This document shows, in pieces, positions 16,856 to 24,488 of a DNA stretch of 64,000 nt; within the stretch, counting starts at the first letter, position 1, and the number at the start of each line of letters is the position of its first letter. Source of the stretch: Solirubrobacterales bacterium (GTDB taxonomy: Bacteria; Actinomycetota; Thermoleophilia; Solirubrobacterales; 70-9); the NCBI GenBank assembly GCA_017882505.1, contig JADGPJ010000002.1:1-64000 (forward strand), written 5' to 3'. The notes under the pieces are model-generated. The model had not been told where the DNA came from. It made no database searches and was given only the letters and a program-made list of their open reading frames with translations. The position numbers were made by a program, and so were the translations under genes.

Positions 16856-16925
16856 TCCTGGGCGGCGTCCTCGGTCGCTCGCGTGCCGAGCACGCCACGC
16901 TCCCTGCGTCCTTGCCCAGGACTAG
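16852..16925. repeat. 74-bp palindromic repeat sharing sequence with the adjacent element
   Basis: CTAGTCCTGGGC (16852-16863) and GCCCAGGACTAG (16914-16925) form a perfect 12-bp inverted repeat. Inside, 16861-16874 and 16903-16916 are exact 14-bp reverse complements of 16788-16801 and 16743-16756 in the adjacent element. It is thus a related copy in the opposite orientation. The stop codon of the HD-domain gene lies in its right CTAG. Confidence 0.65.
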
Positions 16926-17782
16926 GACAACCGGAAGCCGCTGAGCAGGCGTTTCTCGGTCTCTCCCTCGACTTTCGCCATCACTTCGACCTTCCCCTCC
17001 AGCGGGGTGCCGCGGATCTTCGTCGCCAGCAGGTCGTCGACCTGGAAGATGCCGGCGGAGTTGTTGAGCTGGATCTCGATCCGGACCGGCCGTTCCTCGC
17101 CCGCCTCGATCCGCACCTCGTCGATCGCCGCGGCCGAGATCGAGTGGATCCCCTCGTGGCCGGCCTCGATCGGGATCCGGGTCCGGCCCTGGGCCATGTC
17201 GAGCGCATCGGCGACCCGGACCACCCCGGCCTCGAGCGTGTAGGGCTCGCCGCGGCGGCGGTGGCCGATGATCGCGTGGAGGATCTCGGAGGCGACGATC
17301 GTGCGCTCGGGCTCCTTGTAGGAGCTCGCCAGCAGCCGTTCGAGGGCGCCGCTGGCGAGGAATAGCGAGTAGGCCTCGTGGTCGGCGCGGTGGATCGACA
17401 TGCCGACGTCATGCAGGAGCGCCCCGCCGGCGACGACGACCTCGGCGTCGCGATCCTTCATCCCGTGGTCGGCGACGATCGCCGGCTCGACCCCGGCCTT
17501 GACCAGCAGCCGCAGCAGCCGCAGAGAGATGTTGAGGACGATCTGCATGTGGACCCAGGAGTGGTCCGACATCCCCAGCCGCTCGGCGTGGACCTGGGCC
17601 ATGTACCACCAGGCCCGCACCTGCTCGTCGTCATTGACCGCATCGAGGAAGCCCTCGAGCTTGCGGTTGCCGCGGGTCGGCGCCCGCACCTTCGCCTCGG
17701 CGACCGCCTCTTTCGGCGGCTTGCGACTCGGCCCGCCGGGATCAGGCGCCGGGATCTGCTCCTCGGGCGTCATTGCCGCCAT
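16922..17782 (-). CDS. HD-domain phosphohydrolase
   Basis: This 286-residue soluble protein has H-x-HD-type metal motifs. DHSWVHMQIVLNISLRLLRL (His) lies near residues 87-106, AGGALLHDVGMSIHRADHEA (HD pair) near 132-151, and GVVRVADALDMAQGR (distal Asp) near 205. HD proteins hydrolyse phosphoester or nucleotide substrates; the substrate here is unknown. The N-terminal 40 residues are Pro/Lys-rich and disordered. Start codons at 17782 and 17773 are both possible and neither has a clear ribosome site. It ends inside the CTAG of the neighbouring palindromic repeat. Confidence 0.75.
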   Translation of the reverse strand: MAAMTPEEQIPAPDPGGPSRKPPKEAVAEAKVRAPTRGNRKLEGFLDAVNDDEQVRAWWYMAQVHAERLGMSDHSWVHMQIVLNISLRLLRLLVKAGVEPAIVADHGMKDRDAEVVVAGGALLHDVGMSIHRADHEAYSLFLASGALERLLASSYKEPERTIVASEILHAIIGHRRRGEPYTLEAGVVRVADALDMAQGRTRIPIEAGHEGIHSISAAAIDEVRIEAGEERPVRIEIQLNNSAGIFQVDDLLATKIRGTPLEGKVEVMAKVEGETEKRLLSGFRLS

Positions 17783-17817
17783 CGTAGGGAAGGGGTCGGG
17801 TGCCCCCGACGGGGCGC

Positions 17818-18309
17818 TCAGCCGCAGACGGGCCAGGGGCTGGAGCCAGAGCGCGAGTACAGCAGCGCGGCGCGGTAGTCCTGCTCGGCCTCCGGGGCGG
17901 CGGCGGGGTCGCCGTGGCCGCCGACCGATTCCCAGGTTCCGTAGTCGAACTGGTATTTGCCGCGGTAGGTGCCGTCGGAAGAAACGGCTTTCGGATCGCC
18001 GCCCGACTCGCAGGCCGCGATCGATTCGAGCGTCTCGATCGAGACGCCGCCCGGCAGAGTGGCGAAGGCCTCGCGACGTTCCCGGCGCTTCGTCTCGCGT
18101 TCCTGGACGTGGACCCGGTGCGCGATCTGGTGAGCCAGGCGCTGGAAGCGGTCGACGGGGGCTCGCGGCGGAGCGAGGGCGACGGCCTTGAAGTCGCCGA
18201 CGGCGGCCTTGGCGTCGGCGCCGCCGGTCCCGCTCGCCGCCAGGGCGGCGGCCGGAAAGACGAGGGCGGCGGTCACGAACGCGACGATATATTTGCGTTT
18301 GATGAGCAA
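17818..18309 (-). CDS. Resuscitation-promoting-factor-like transglycosylase
   Basis: This 163-residue exported protein has a signal peptide at about residues 5-25 (VAFVTAALVFPAAALAASG). A helical middle is followed by a C-terminal Rpf/transglycosylase-like core, residues 94-163: LESIAACESGGDPKAVSSDG with the catalytic-type Glu after Cys, YRGKYQFDYGTWESVGG, and a final Cys that can pair with the first. Rpf domains cleave peptidoglycan and can wake dormant actinobacteria. The start is TTG 18309; no ATG is available near the signal peptide. It ends 35 nt before the HD-domain gene. Confidence 0.82.
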   Translation of the reverse strand: MLIKRKYIVAFVTAALVFPAAALAASGTGGADAKAAVGDFKAVALAPPRAPVDRFQRLAHQIAHRVHVQERETKRRERREAFATLPGGVSIETLESIAACESGGDPKAVSSDGTYRGKYQFDYGTWESVGGHGDPAAAPEAEQDYRAALLYSRSGSSPWPVCG

Positions 18310-18510
18310 GCGGTGAACCGTTGCAGGTCATCACTGCTCCAATGTGTGCGCCCAATCACACAAGGATCTTCGGTCCGAACCCGCCATCATTGCCGCGAGA
18401 TGGCCGAGCACTCGACCTCACGCCTGCTTCTTCAGCTGGTCGGCGCGACCGCACGATCGTCTTCTGATCCACCTCCCCCCGCGCCACCCGGTGGGCAGCC
18501 AAACTGGCTG

Positions 18511-18520
18511 ACTGGCCAGT
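18511..18520. promoter_or_regulatory. Perfect 10-bp palindrome upstream of the P450 gene
   Basis: ACTGGCCAGT lies 22 nt before the P450 start, within a longer imperfect palindrome (GGCTGACTGGCCAGTGATC). It has the size of a TetR/MarR-type half-site pair, but no regulator gene is adjacent. The rest of the 233-nt divergent spacer shows no other feature. Confidence 0.3.
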
Positions 18521-18542
18521 GATCCCTTAGTGTCTGGACGAG

Positions 18543-19886
18543 ATGGAGCAGGCCACTCTCCCCCACCCCTCCCGGACCGACACCAATTCGCCGCCGCCAG
18601 GGTCGAACGCACCCGCTTTCCTGCAGGGCATCCGCTACATACGCGACCCGCTCGGCGTTCTCACCGACCTCCGCCGGCGCTACGGCGACGTCTTCACGGT
18701 CCGTTTCCCCTTCTTCGGCCGCATCGTCTACGTCGCCAGCCCGGAGCTGGTCAAAGAGGTCTTCACGGGGTCGCCGGCCGTGTTCCACGCCGGTGAAGCG
18801 AACGCGACCGTGCTCGAGCCGGCGCTGGGCCCGAACTCGGTCCTCACCCTCGACGACGAGCCCCACTTGCAGCAGCGCAAGCTGCTGCTGCCGCCGTTCC
18901 ACGGCGAGCGGGTGCGCCGCTACGGCGAGCTGATCCGCGAGGTGACCAGGCGTGAGATGGCGAGCTGGCCGGTGGGCGAGCCGTTCGCGCTGCGGCCCCA
19001 CGCCCAGAAGATCACCCTGACGGTGATCCTACGCGCCGTCTTCGGCATCGAGGACGTGCGGCGCATCGACCGCGCCACCGTCCTCCTCGACGCGTTCAGC
19101 GCCCGCGTCTCGCTGATCACCAAGTTCCCCAACCTGCGCCGCGACCTGGGGCCGGTCAGCCCCTGGCGGCGCTTCCTCAAGGCCCGCGCCGCGCTCGACG
19201 AGTTCCTCTACGAGGAGATCTCGATCCGCCGCGGCGAAGCCGGCGGCGAGGAGCGCGACGACGTCCTCTCGCTGCTGCTGGAAGCGCGCCACGACGACGG
19301 CAGCCCGATGAGCGACGAAGAACTGCGCGACGAGCTGCTGACCGTGGTCGGCGCCGGCCACGAGACGACGGCGACGGCGCTGGCCTGGGCGATGGAGCGG
19401 CTACTGCGGAACCCCCGCGTGCTCGCCCGCCTGCGGGAGTCGCTCGTCGCCGGCGAGGACGACTACCTCGAGGCGACGGTGAAAGAGACGCTGCGGGCGC
19501 GGCCGGTGATCATCGACGTCGCCCGCAAGCTGACCGCCCCGGCTCGCGTCGCCGGCTACGAGCTCCCCGCCGGCAGCTTCGTCCTGCCGGCGATCGGTGC
19601 CCTCCACTATCGCGAGGACGTGTTTCCCGAGCCGGATGAGTTCCGCCCCGAGCGCTTCCTCGACGGCAAGGCCGACAACTACGCCTGGATCCCCTTCGGC
19701 GGCGGCATCCGCCGCTGCATCGGCGCCGCCTTCGCCGAGTACGAGATGCGGATCGTCCTGCGCGAGTTCGTCGAGCGCGCCGAGCTGAGCGCGCCCGACT
19801 CGCGGCCCGAGCGGGTGCGGATTCGGCACATCACCCTGGCGCCGCAGCGGGGGACGCGAGTCCAGCTCGAGCGGCCGCTGAGCTAG
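18543..19886 (+). CDS. Cytochrome P450
   Basis: This 447-residue P450 monooxygenase has the I-helix oxygen-activation motif VGAGHETTATALAW near residue 271, the K-helix ExxR in VKETLRARP, the PERF-type motif FRPERFLDG, and the haem loop FGGGIRRCIGAAFAEYEM with axial Cys. Its overall layout resembles CYP110/CYP132-like soluble bacterial P450s with unknown substrate. It has no ferredoxin beside it; the small ferredoxin and reductase at 32-33.5 kb could serve it, which is only inference. Its stop overlaps the stop of the convergent ABC-F gene. Confidence 0.95.
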   Translation: MEQATLPHPSRTDTNSPPPGSNAPAFLQGIRYIRDPLGVLTDLRRRYGDVFTVRFPFFGRIVYVASPELVKEVFTGSPAVFHAGEANATVLEPALGPNSVLTLDDEPHLQQRKLLLPPFHGERVRRYGELIREVTRREMASWPVGEPFALRPHAQKITLTVILRAVFGIEDVRRIDRATVLLDAFSARVSLITKFPNLRRDLGPVSPWRRFLKARAALDEFLYEEISIRRGEAGGEERDDVLSLLLEARHDDGSPMSDEELRDELLTVVGAGHETTATALAWAMERLLRNPRVLARLRESLVAGEDDYLEATVKETLRARPVIIDVARKLTAPARVAGYELPAGSFVLPAIGALHYREDVFPEPDEFRPERFLDGKADNYAWIPFGGGIRRCIGAAFAEYEMRIVLREFVERAELSAPDSRPERVRIRHITLAPQRGTRVQLERPLS

Positions 19887-21784
19887 CCGGCGGGGGTGCC
19901 CGACTCGGCAGTCGCCTGCGCCTTTTCCCACTGCCCGAAGAGGTCTTCGAGTGAGCGCTTGGCCTCCTTGTGGCGCTCGTTCGCCCGCTCGGCGCGGCCG
20001 GGGCTCGACCAGGCGGCGGGATCGGCCAGCTCCTCCTCGACCTCCTTCAGTTCAGCTTCGGCGCGCTCGATCCGCTCCTCGAGCCGGGCCGCTTTGCGCG
20101 CCGCCTTCTGCTCGGGTTTGGCGCCGCGGCGCTTGCGGCCGCCGCCGGACCCGGCCGGCTTCGCCGCCGCGGCGGTGGCCGAGGACTGCTCGTCGCGGCG
20201 GCGCTGGTACTCCGCCCAGCCGCTGGGGTAGCTCGTCAGCCGACCGTCCTCGCAGACCAGAGTGCGACTGCCGACGGCCTCGAGCAGGGCGCGGTCGTGG
20301 GAGACGAGGACGATCGCGCCCTCGAACTCGATCAGCGCGTCCTCGAGCGCCTCGCGGCTCTCGATGTCGAGGTGGTTGGTGGGCTCGTCGAGGATCAGGA
20401 CGTTGGCGCCGGAGGCGACCAGGATCGCCAGCGAGAGGCGCCGCTGCTCGCCGCCGGAGATGTCGCTGAGCTGCTTCTCGGCGTCGGCGCCGGAGAAGAG
20501 GAAGCCGCCGAGAAGCGCCCGCGCCTTCGGGCCGGCGAGGCCGGTCTCGCGCTGGGCGGCGTCGAGGACGGTGCCCTCCCCCGCCGCGGTGTCGGCGTGC
20601 TGGGAGAGGTACCCGAGCCTGACGTTGTGGCCGGTGCGGACGCTGCCCGAGGCTGGCTCGCGACGGCCTGCGAGGGTCTCGATCAGGGTCGTCTTGCCGC
20701 TGCCGTTGGAGCCGACCAGGACGACGTGCTCACCGCGTTCGACTTCCAGCTCGGCGCCGGAGAGCAGGACCCGGCCCGGCACCTCGATCCTCCCTTTGAC
20801 CAGTTTCAGCACCACCCGGCCGGGGCGCTCGGGCGGCTTGAAGGAGAAGCGCAGCTTGCGGGTGTCGCGGCGTTCGGCCTGCGGTCCGCTGCGCTTCTTC
20901 TTGTCGATCTGTTTGATCCGCGACTGCGCCTGTTTCGCCTTTGTCGCCTTGTAGCGGAAGCGCTCGACGAAGCGCTCCATCCGCTCGATCTCCGCCTGCT
21001 GGCGATCGATCGCTTTGCCAAGGGCTATCTGGCGCGCCGCCTGCTCCTGGCGCCAGGCGTGCCAGGGGCCGGCGAAGAAGCGCGCCCGCTGCGCCTCCAG
21101 CTCCAGCACCGAGGTGCCGACGGCCTCGAGGAACCAGCGGTCGTGGGCGACCAGGACCACGGCGGCGTCGAGGTCGACGAGATAGCCCTCGAGCCACTCC
21201 AGCGAGGGAATGTCGAGGTGGTTCGTCGGCTCGTCGAGCAGCAGCAGATCGGGCTTGGTCGCCAGCGCCCGCGCCAGCGAGGCCCGCGTCAGCTCGCCGC
21301 CGGAGAAGGTCGAGAGCGAGCGCTCGGACTGCTCCAGGCCGAAGCCGAGCCCGCGCAGGACCGCGAGGACGTCGTCGCGCCAGCGGTAGCCGCCGCCGGC
21401 TTCGAGCCGCTGCTGCGCCGCCGCATAGGCGGCCATCGTCTCCTCGCCGGCGTCCTCGGACATCTGCCCCTCGAGCCGCTCCAGCTCCTTCTCGGTCTCG
21501 AGCATGTCGTTGCGGCCGGAGAAGACGTAGTCGCCGAGCGTGGCCTTCGATTCGCGCGGCGGCCGCTGGTCGTGCAGCGCCAGCCGCGCTCCCCGCTGCA
21601 CGGTCAACGAGCCGGTGTCGGGCGTGAGCTCGCCGGCGAGGACCCGCAGCAGGGTCGACTTGCCGGCGCCGTTGCGCCCGGACAGGGTCATCCGCTCTCC
21701 CGGCTCGAGCTTGAAGGAGACGTCGGCGAACAGCAGCTTGCCGCCGACGTGGACGTCCAGTGAGGTTGCGGTTGCGATAGCCAT
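19883..21784 (-). CDS. ABC-F family ATPase
   Basis: A 633-residue protein with two ABC domains and no membrane segments. Domain 1 has GRNGAGKSTLL, FSGGELTRASLA and LLLLDEPTNHLDIPS. Domain 2 has GSNGSGKTTLI, ISGGEQRRLSLA and VLILDEPTNHLD. The linker near 260-320 is basic and helical (KATKAKQAQSRIKQIDKKKR), as in ABC-F proteins that bind the ribosomal E site. The C-terminus is a charged coiled coil. It could act in translation or antibiotic protection. ATG 21784 places the first beta strand at residue 5. Confidence 0.93.
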   Translation of the reverse strand: MAIATATSLDVHVGGKLLFADVSFKLEPGERMTLSGRNGAGKSTLLRVLAGELTPDTGSLTVQRGARLALHDQRPPRESKATLGDYVFSGRNDMLETEKELERLEGQMSEDAGEETMAAYAAAQQRLEAGGGYRWRDDVLAVLRGLGFGLEQSERSLSTFSGGELTRASLARALATKPDLLLLDEPTNHLDIPSLEWLEGYLVDLDAAVVLVAHDRWFLEAVGTSVLELEAQRARFFAGPWHAWRQEQAARQIALGKAIDRQQAEIERMERFVERFRYKATKAKQAQSRIKQIDKKKRSGPQAERRDTRKLRFSFKPPERPGRVVLKLVKGRIEVPGRVLLSGAELEVERGEHVVLVGSNGSGKTTLIETLAGRREPASGSVRTGHNVRLGYLSQHADTAAGEGTVLDAAQRETGLAGPKARALLGGFLFSGADAEKQLSDISGGEQRRLSLAILVASGANVLILDEPTNHLDIESREALEDALIEFEGAIVLVSHDRALLEAVGSRTLVCEDGRLTSYPSGWAEYQRRRDEQSSATAAAAKPAGSGGGRKRRGAKPEQKAARKAARLEERIERAEAELKEVEEELADPAAWSSPGRAERANERHKEAKRSLEDLFGQWEKAQATAESGTPAG

Positions 21785-21833
21785 GGTCGTGTCGCGATGA
21801 ACCTCGCGACTTCTTCGAGCGTAACCTTCGAGC

Positions 21834-22346
21834 ATGGACCGTGATCAGCTGAGGGCGATTCAGGCCCCGATCAAGGAGAGCTACGAAGCCTCTCCCGAGA
21901 GCGCCGTCGTCACCCTCGAGGCTTCGGGAAGCCTCGGCGACGGCATCTCCTGCTCGGTCCAGACCGGCCGCGCGATCGCCGAGGCGGGCCTCCACCCCGC
22001 CTCCGGCGGCGACGGCACCCTGCTCTGCTCGGGGGACATGCTGCTCGAGGCGCTCGTCGCCTGCGCCGGGGTGACCCTGCGCGCCGTCGCGACCTCGATC
22101 GGGATCGTGGTCGAGTCCGGGCGGGTCCACGCCGAGGGCGACCTCGACTTCCGCGGCACCCTCGCGGTCGACCGCGAGGCGCCGGTCGGGTTCCGGAACA
22201 TCCGGCTCGCCTTCGAGCTCGACACCGACGCCGACCAGGAGCAGCTCGACACCCTGCTGAAGCTCACCGAGCGCTACTGCGTCGTCTTCCAGACGCTGGC
22301 GAGCCCGCCCGCGCTCTCGGCGACGGCCGTGGCCGCCGTCAGCTGA
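21834..22346 (+). CDS. OsmC-family protein
   Basis: This 170-residue protein is of OsmC/Ohr type. The two redox Cys positions are in LVACAGVTLRAVA (near residue 79) and ERYCVVFQTLA (near 145), the usual spacing for a peroxide-reducing thiol pair. Family members reduce organic hydroperoxides, though many OsmC-like proteins remain uncharacterised. It is divergent from the ABC-F gene with a 49-nt gap. The N-terminal helix (QLRAIQAPIKESYEAS) resembles the longer actinobacterial OsmC subgroup. Confidence 0.85.
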   Translation: MDRDQLRAIQAPIKESYEASPESAVVTLEASGSLGDGISCSVQTGRAIAEAGLHPASGGDGTLLCSGDMLLEALVACAGVTLRAVATSIGIVVESGRVHAEGDLDFRGTLAVDREAPVGFRNIRLAFELDTDADQEQLDTLLKLTERYCVVFQTLASPPALSATAVAAVS

Positions 22347-22409
22347 GACCCGGCGCCCGTCACGCGGCTGCTGCCTGTATCCCTGTGGGCGACAAGTGGC
22401 AACCGCACC

Positions 22410-22928
22410 CTAGCCGGCCGCGCAGTGCTTGGCGGCGATCTGCGCGACCGTGCCCATGGTCCGCATCGTCCCCTTGCCAAGGGAGCTGTCGATTGCCTTC
22501 AGGTCGAGGTCGGAGTCGATCGTGCCGCCGCTCGGCAGCCAGTAGAGCTCGCGACCCTCGATCGCCAGCAGGTCCTCGCCGGTGGCGAGGCCGAGCACGG
22601 TCTTACGGGCTTTCGCCGTCGGTCTATTCGTCAACAGCAAGACCTGGAGCTTGCCGCTGGACGCCGCCACCAGGTTTGCCTCGAACGGTTCGCGGGCCGC
22701 GATCGACTCGACCTCGGCGGCGCTGCGGAGGAAGACCGGGACGTCGTAGCCGAGGCCGCCGACCAGGCCGGATTCGATCGTCTTCGTCAACGCCGCCTCG
22801 CTCTCGCCGCCTTCGGAGCCAAAGATGACGTTGCCGCTGGCGCGGAAGGTGGCCACGTCGGCGAAGCCGAGCTGCTCGAACTCGACTCGCAGCTCGGGGT
22901 TCTTGATGCGGCGGTTGCCGAGATTCAT
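22410..22928 (-). CDS. DUF1697-family protein with damaged 5' end
   Basis: This is a DUF1697 protein of unknown function. The family usually begins Y-V-A-x-L-R-G-(I/M)-N. Here DRYVAFLRGMNLGN is in frame from about 22955, but no ATG, GTG or TTG precedes it in frame until far upstream, inside the opposite gene. The only usable start is ATG 22928, which gives 172 residues and loses the first conserved strand. A 14-bp inverted repeat at 22973-23018 lies exactly where the start should be. Later motifs (FRASGNVIFGS, VPVFLRSAAEVESI) are intact. It may be inactive. Confidence 0.65.
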   Translation of the reverse strand: MNLGNRRIKNPELRVEFEQLGFADVATFRASGNVIFGSEGGESEAALTKTIESGLVGGLGYDVPVFLRSAAEVESIAAREPFEANLVAASSGKLQVLLLTNRPTAKARKTVLGLATGEDLLAIEGRELYWLPSGGTIDSDLDLKAIDSSLGKGTMRTMGTVAQIAAKHCAAG

Positions 22929-22972
22929 GCCCCGCAGGAAGGCGACGTAGCGGTCGATCGCGACACCGTAGC

Positions 22973-23018
22973 CGCCTGAAGCATTGTGGGTGCCATGGCC
23001 ACCGCAATGCTTCAGGCG
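22973..23018. repeat. 14-bp perfect inverted repeat at the DUF1697 5' end
   Basis: CGCCTGAAGCATTG (22973-22986) and CAATGCTTCAGGCG (23005-23018) are exact reverse complements around an 18-nt loop that itself contains CCATGG. The hairpin sits between two divergent genes. It replaces the expected start region of the minus-strand gene. Confidence 0.75.
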
Positions 23019-23036
23019 CGGCGATAGCGTTGGGCG

Positions 23037-23537
23037 ATGGATCCGATCCTCCCCGACCTGCTCGGACCCGGCCTTCCGCTCGTCTTCTGCGGCAGCGCCG
23101 CCGGCACCGCGTCGGCGCGCGCCGGCGCCTACTACGCGGGACCCGGAAACGTCTTCTGGGAGGCCCTTTACGAGGTCGGCCTGACGCCCGAGCTTCTGTT
23201 CCCAGGCGAATTCCGCCGCCTGCCGGAGTTCGGCATCGGCCTCACCGACCTCTGCAAGGTCAGACACGGATCCGACGCCGAGATCGGCGCCGACTACGAC
23301 GTCGACCGGCTGCGAGCCGCGATCGCCGAGGCCGAACCGGCCCGCCTCGCCTTCAACGGCAAGAGCGCCGCCCGGGCCGCGCTCGAAGCGGCGGTCGGAT
23401 ACGGCGTGCAGGAGGAGACGATCGGCGGCGCCGAGGTCTGGGTGCTGCCGTCGACCTCCGGCAGGGCTCGCCGCTTCTGGAAGATCGAGCCCTGGCGCGA
23501 GCTGGCCGAGGCGGTAGCGGGAGACGGCGCCCGATGA
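23037..23537 (+). CDS. mug: Mismatch-specific (G:U/T) DNA glycosylase
   Basis: This 166-residue protein belongs to the uracil-DNA glycosylase superfamily of Mug type. The active-site strand LVFCGSAAGTASARAGAYYA (residues 14-33) is followed by GPGNVFWEALYEVGL and GIGLTDLCKVRHGSD. AEVWVLPSTSGRARRFW near the end is the minor-groove loop with Ser-Thr-Ser. It removes uracil or thymine paired with guanine. Its stop overlaps the ATG of the following redoxin remnant (ATGA), showing that the two were once co-translated. Confidence 0.85.
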   Translation: MDPILPDLLGPGLPLVFCGSAAGTASARAGAYYAGPGNVFWEALYEVGLTPELLFPGEFRRLPEFGIGLTDLCKVRHGSDAEIGADYDVDRLRAAIAEAEPARLAFNGKSAARAALEAAVGYGVQEETIGGAEVWVLPSTSGRARRFWKIEPWRELAEAVAGDGAR

Positions 23538-23756
23538 GCGACTACTGGGCGGTGCCAGCCGACCTGCCGGTACCCGAGGACGACGGCGCCGCCGACCACC
23601 TGCCGGGCCTCACCGTACCCGCCCTGGCGCCGCCCGTCGTCGGGGCAGCGCCAGGACGGCGCCGACCAGGCCGAGTTCTCGCAGCGCGACCCGCCCGACC
23701 GCGACGCCGCCGAGGTGCTCGCCTGGCTCGCGGCGGACGACGGGCGCCCCGGCTGA
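23534..23756 (+). pseudogene. Redoxin/peroxiredoxin remnant with internal deletion
   Basis: From ATG 23534 the frame reads MSDYWAVPADLPVPEDDGAA then DHLPGLTVPALA, which looks like the N-terminus of a peroxiredoxin-like protein of about 200 residues. After about 23630 coding continues only in the +1-shifted frame and ends PPDRDAAEVLAWLAADDGRP at TGA 23756, which looks like the C-terminal end of the same family. The catalytic Cys region is absent. The simplest reading is an internal deletion plus a one-base shift. It overlaps the mug stop by 4 nt. Confidence 0.5.
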
Positions 23757-23892
23757 GCTGGGCGCCGGCCGTCAGGTGGACAGCGCTCGGCGTCCGAGAC
23801 CGCTCCACATCTGCACGAACTCCCCTTAAGCGGACCTTTACCGCTGCCCAAGCCGCGCTCTAAGTTGTCGTGAGAAATCTCGCTTAATTGCG

Positions 23893-23920
23893 CAGCCGCC
23901 GGCCCTTGGGCCGGCGGCTG
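23893..23920 (-). terminator. Hairpin terminator after tmRNA
   Basis: CAGCCGCCGGCC (23893-23904), a CTTG loop and GGCCGGCGGCTG (23909-23920) form a perfect 12-bp stem. It starts 6 nt past the CCA end of tmRNA on the minus strand. Only a weak AATTAA follows instead of a U-run. Confidence 0.75.
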
Positions 23921-23925
23921 ATTGA

Positions 23926-24286
23926 TGGAGGCGCCGAGATTCGAACTCGGATCCGCGGACGCGGCGCGAGGGTGTCTACAGGTTTAGCTGGCGCTTGATT
24001 CTCGTCTCCCGGGGTCCGCGCCAGCAGGCACTACGGGAGACACAGCCCTCTGAAATTTCCCCTGGAAGACGGGGCGATCCGCCTGGGTGAGCCCGCATTC
24101 TGAAGCCGGCTCCCCTCCCTGCGGGCGAGGGAGGACCGACTCTCACAGCGCTTAGGTTCTAGCTAAGCGGCGAGGGCGAACTCATGGTCCGCACGTATTG
24201 GTTTGTGCCGGGGTTTAACGAGGCCTCCGGCAACCTCGACCTGCAACCTTTCGCACGAATCGACCACGTCGAAGCCTGTCGCCCCC
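23926..24286 (-). ncRNA. ssrA: tmRNA (transfer-messenger RNA)
   Basis: The 5' end GGGGGCGACAGGCTTCGACG (from 24286) and the 3' end with T-arm GAGTTCGAATCTCGG and acceptor CGCCTCCA (to 23926) pair as the acceptor stem. The mRNA-like part at 24207-24163 encodes ...HKPIRADHEFALAA and stops at TAG. The ALAA end is the normal degradation signal. The length is about 361 nt and CCA is encoded. tmRNA with SmpB rescues stalled ribosomes; smpB and the helper nuclease rnr lie 2.2 kb downstream on the same strand. Confidence 0.95.
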
Positions 24287-24332
24287 GTGCGCACTGCGCT
24301 TTGAATTGTACGGTGTCGGGAATGGCGGGGGT

Positions 24333-24488
24333 GTGAGCGAGAAGGTCTACGACGCGATCGTGCTCGGAGCGGGGCCCGCCGGCGAGGTCTGCGCCGGGCG
24401 CCTGGCGGACGCGGACGGCCTCGACGGTGTCCGTGCCTGGAACAACCGGCAGGCGACTACCGCCAAGCGGAGAAAGAGGCGTCGTTAG
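24333..24488 (+). pseudogene. N-terminal fragment of an FAD/NAD(P) disulfide oxidoreductase
   Basis: From GTG 24333 the frame reads VSEKVYDAIVLGAGPAGEVC then AGRLADADG, the dinucleotide-binding GxGxxG strand of mercuric/lipoamide reductase-type flavoproteins. It then loses similarity and ends after 51 codons in a basic tail. The rest of the enzyme (redox CxxxxC, second nucleotide site, dimer domain) is missing. It begins 47 nt upstream of the tmRNA 5' end, on the opposite strand. It is a relic, not a functional gene. Confidence 0.6.

Noticed and set aside
18310..18480. Possible cyclic-di-AMP (ydaO-type) riboswitch upstream of the Rpf-like gene
   Set aside because: Such leaders are common before rpf genes, but I could not find the conserved core segments in this spacer.
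18401..18522. Short plus-strand frame starting MAEHSTSRLLLQLVGATARS before the P450 gene
   Set aside because: It is about 40 codons, matches no family and has no ribosome site; treated as intergenic.
23926..24286. tRNA gene suggested by the T-arm-like sequence near 23940
   Set aside because: It is the tRNA-like 3' end of tmRNA, paired with the 5' end at 24286; there is no normal D-arm or anticodon arm.
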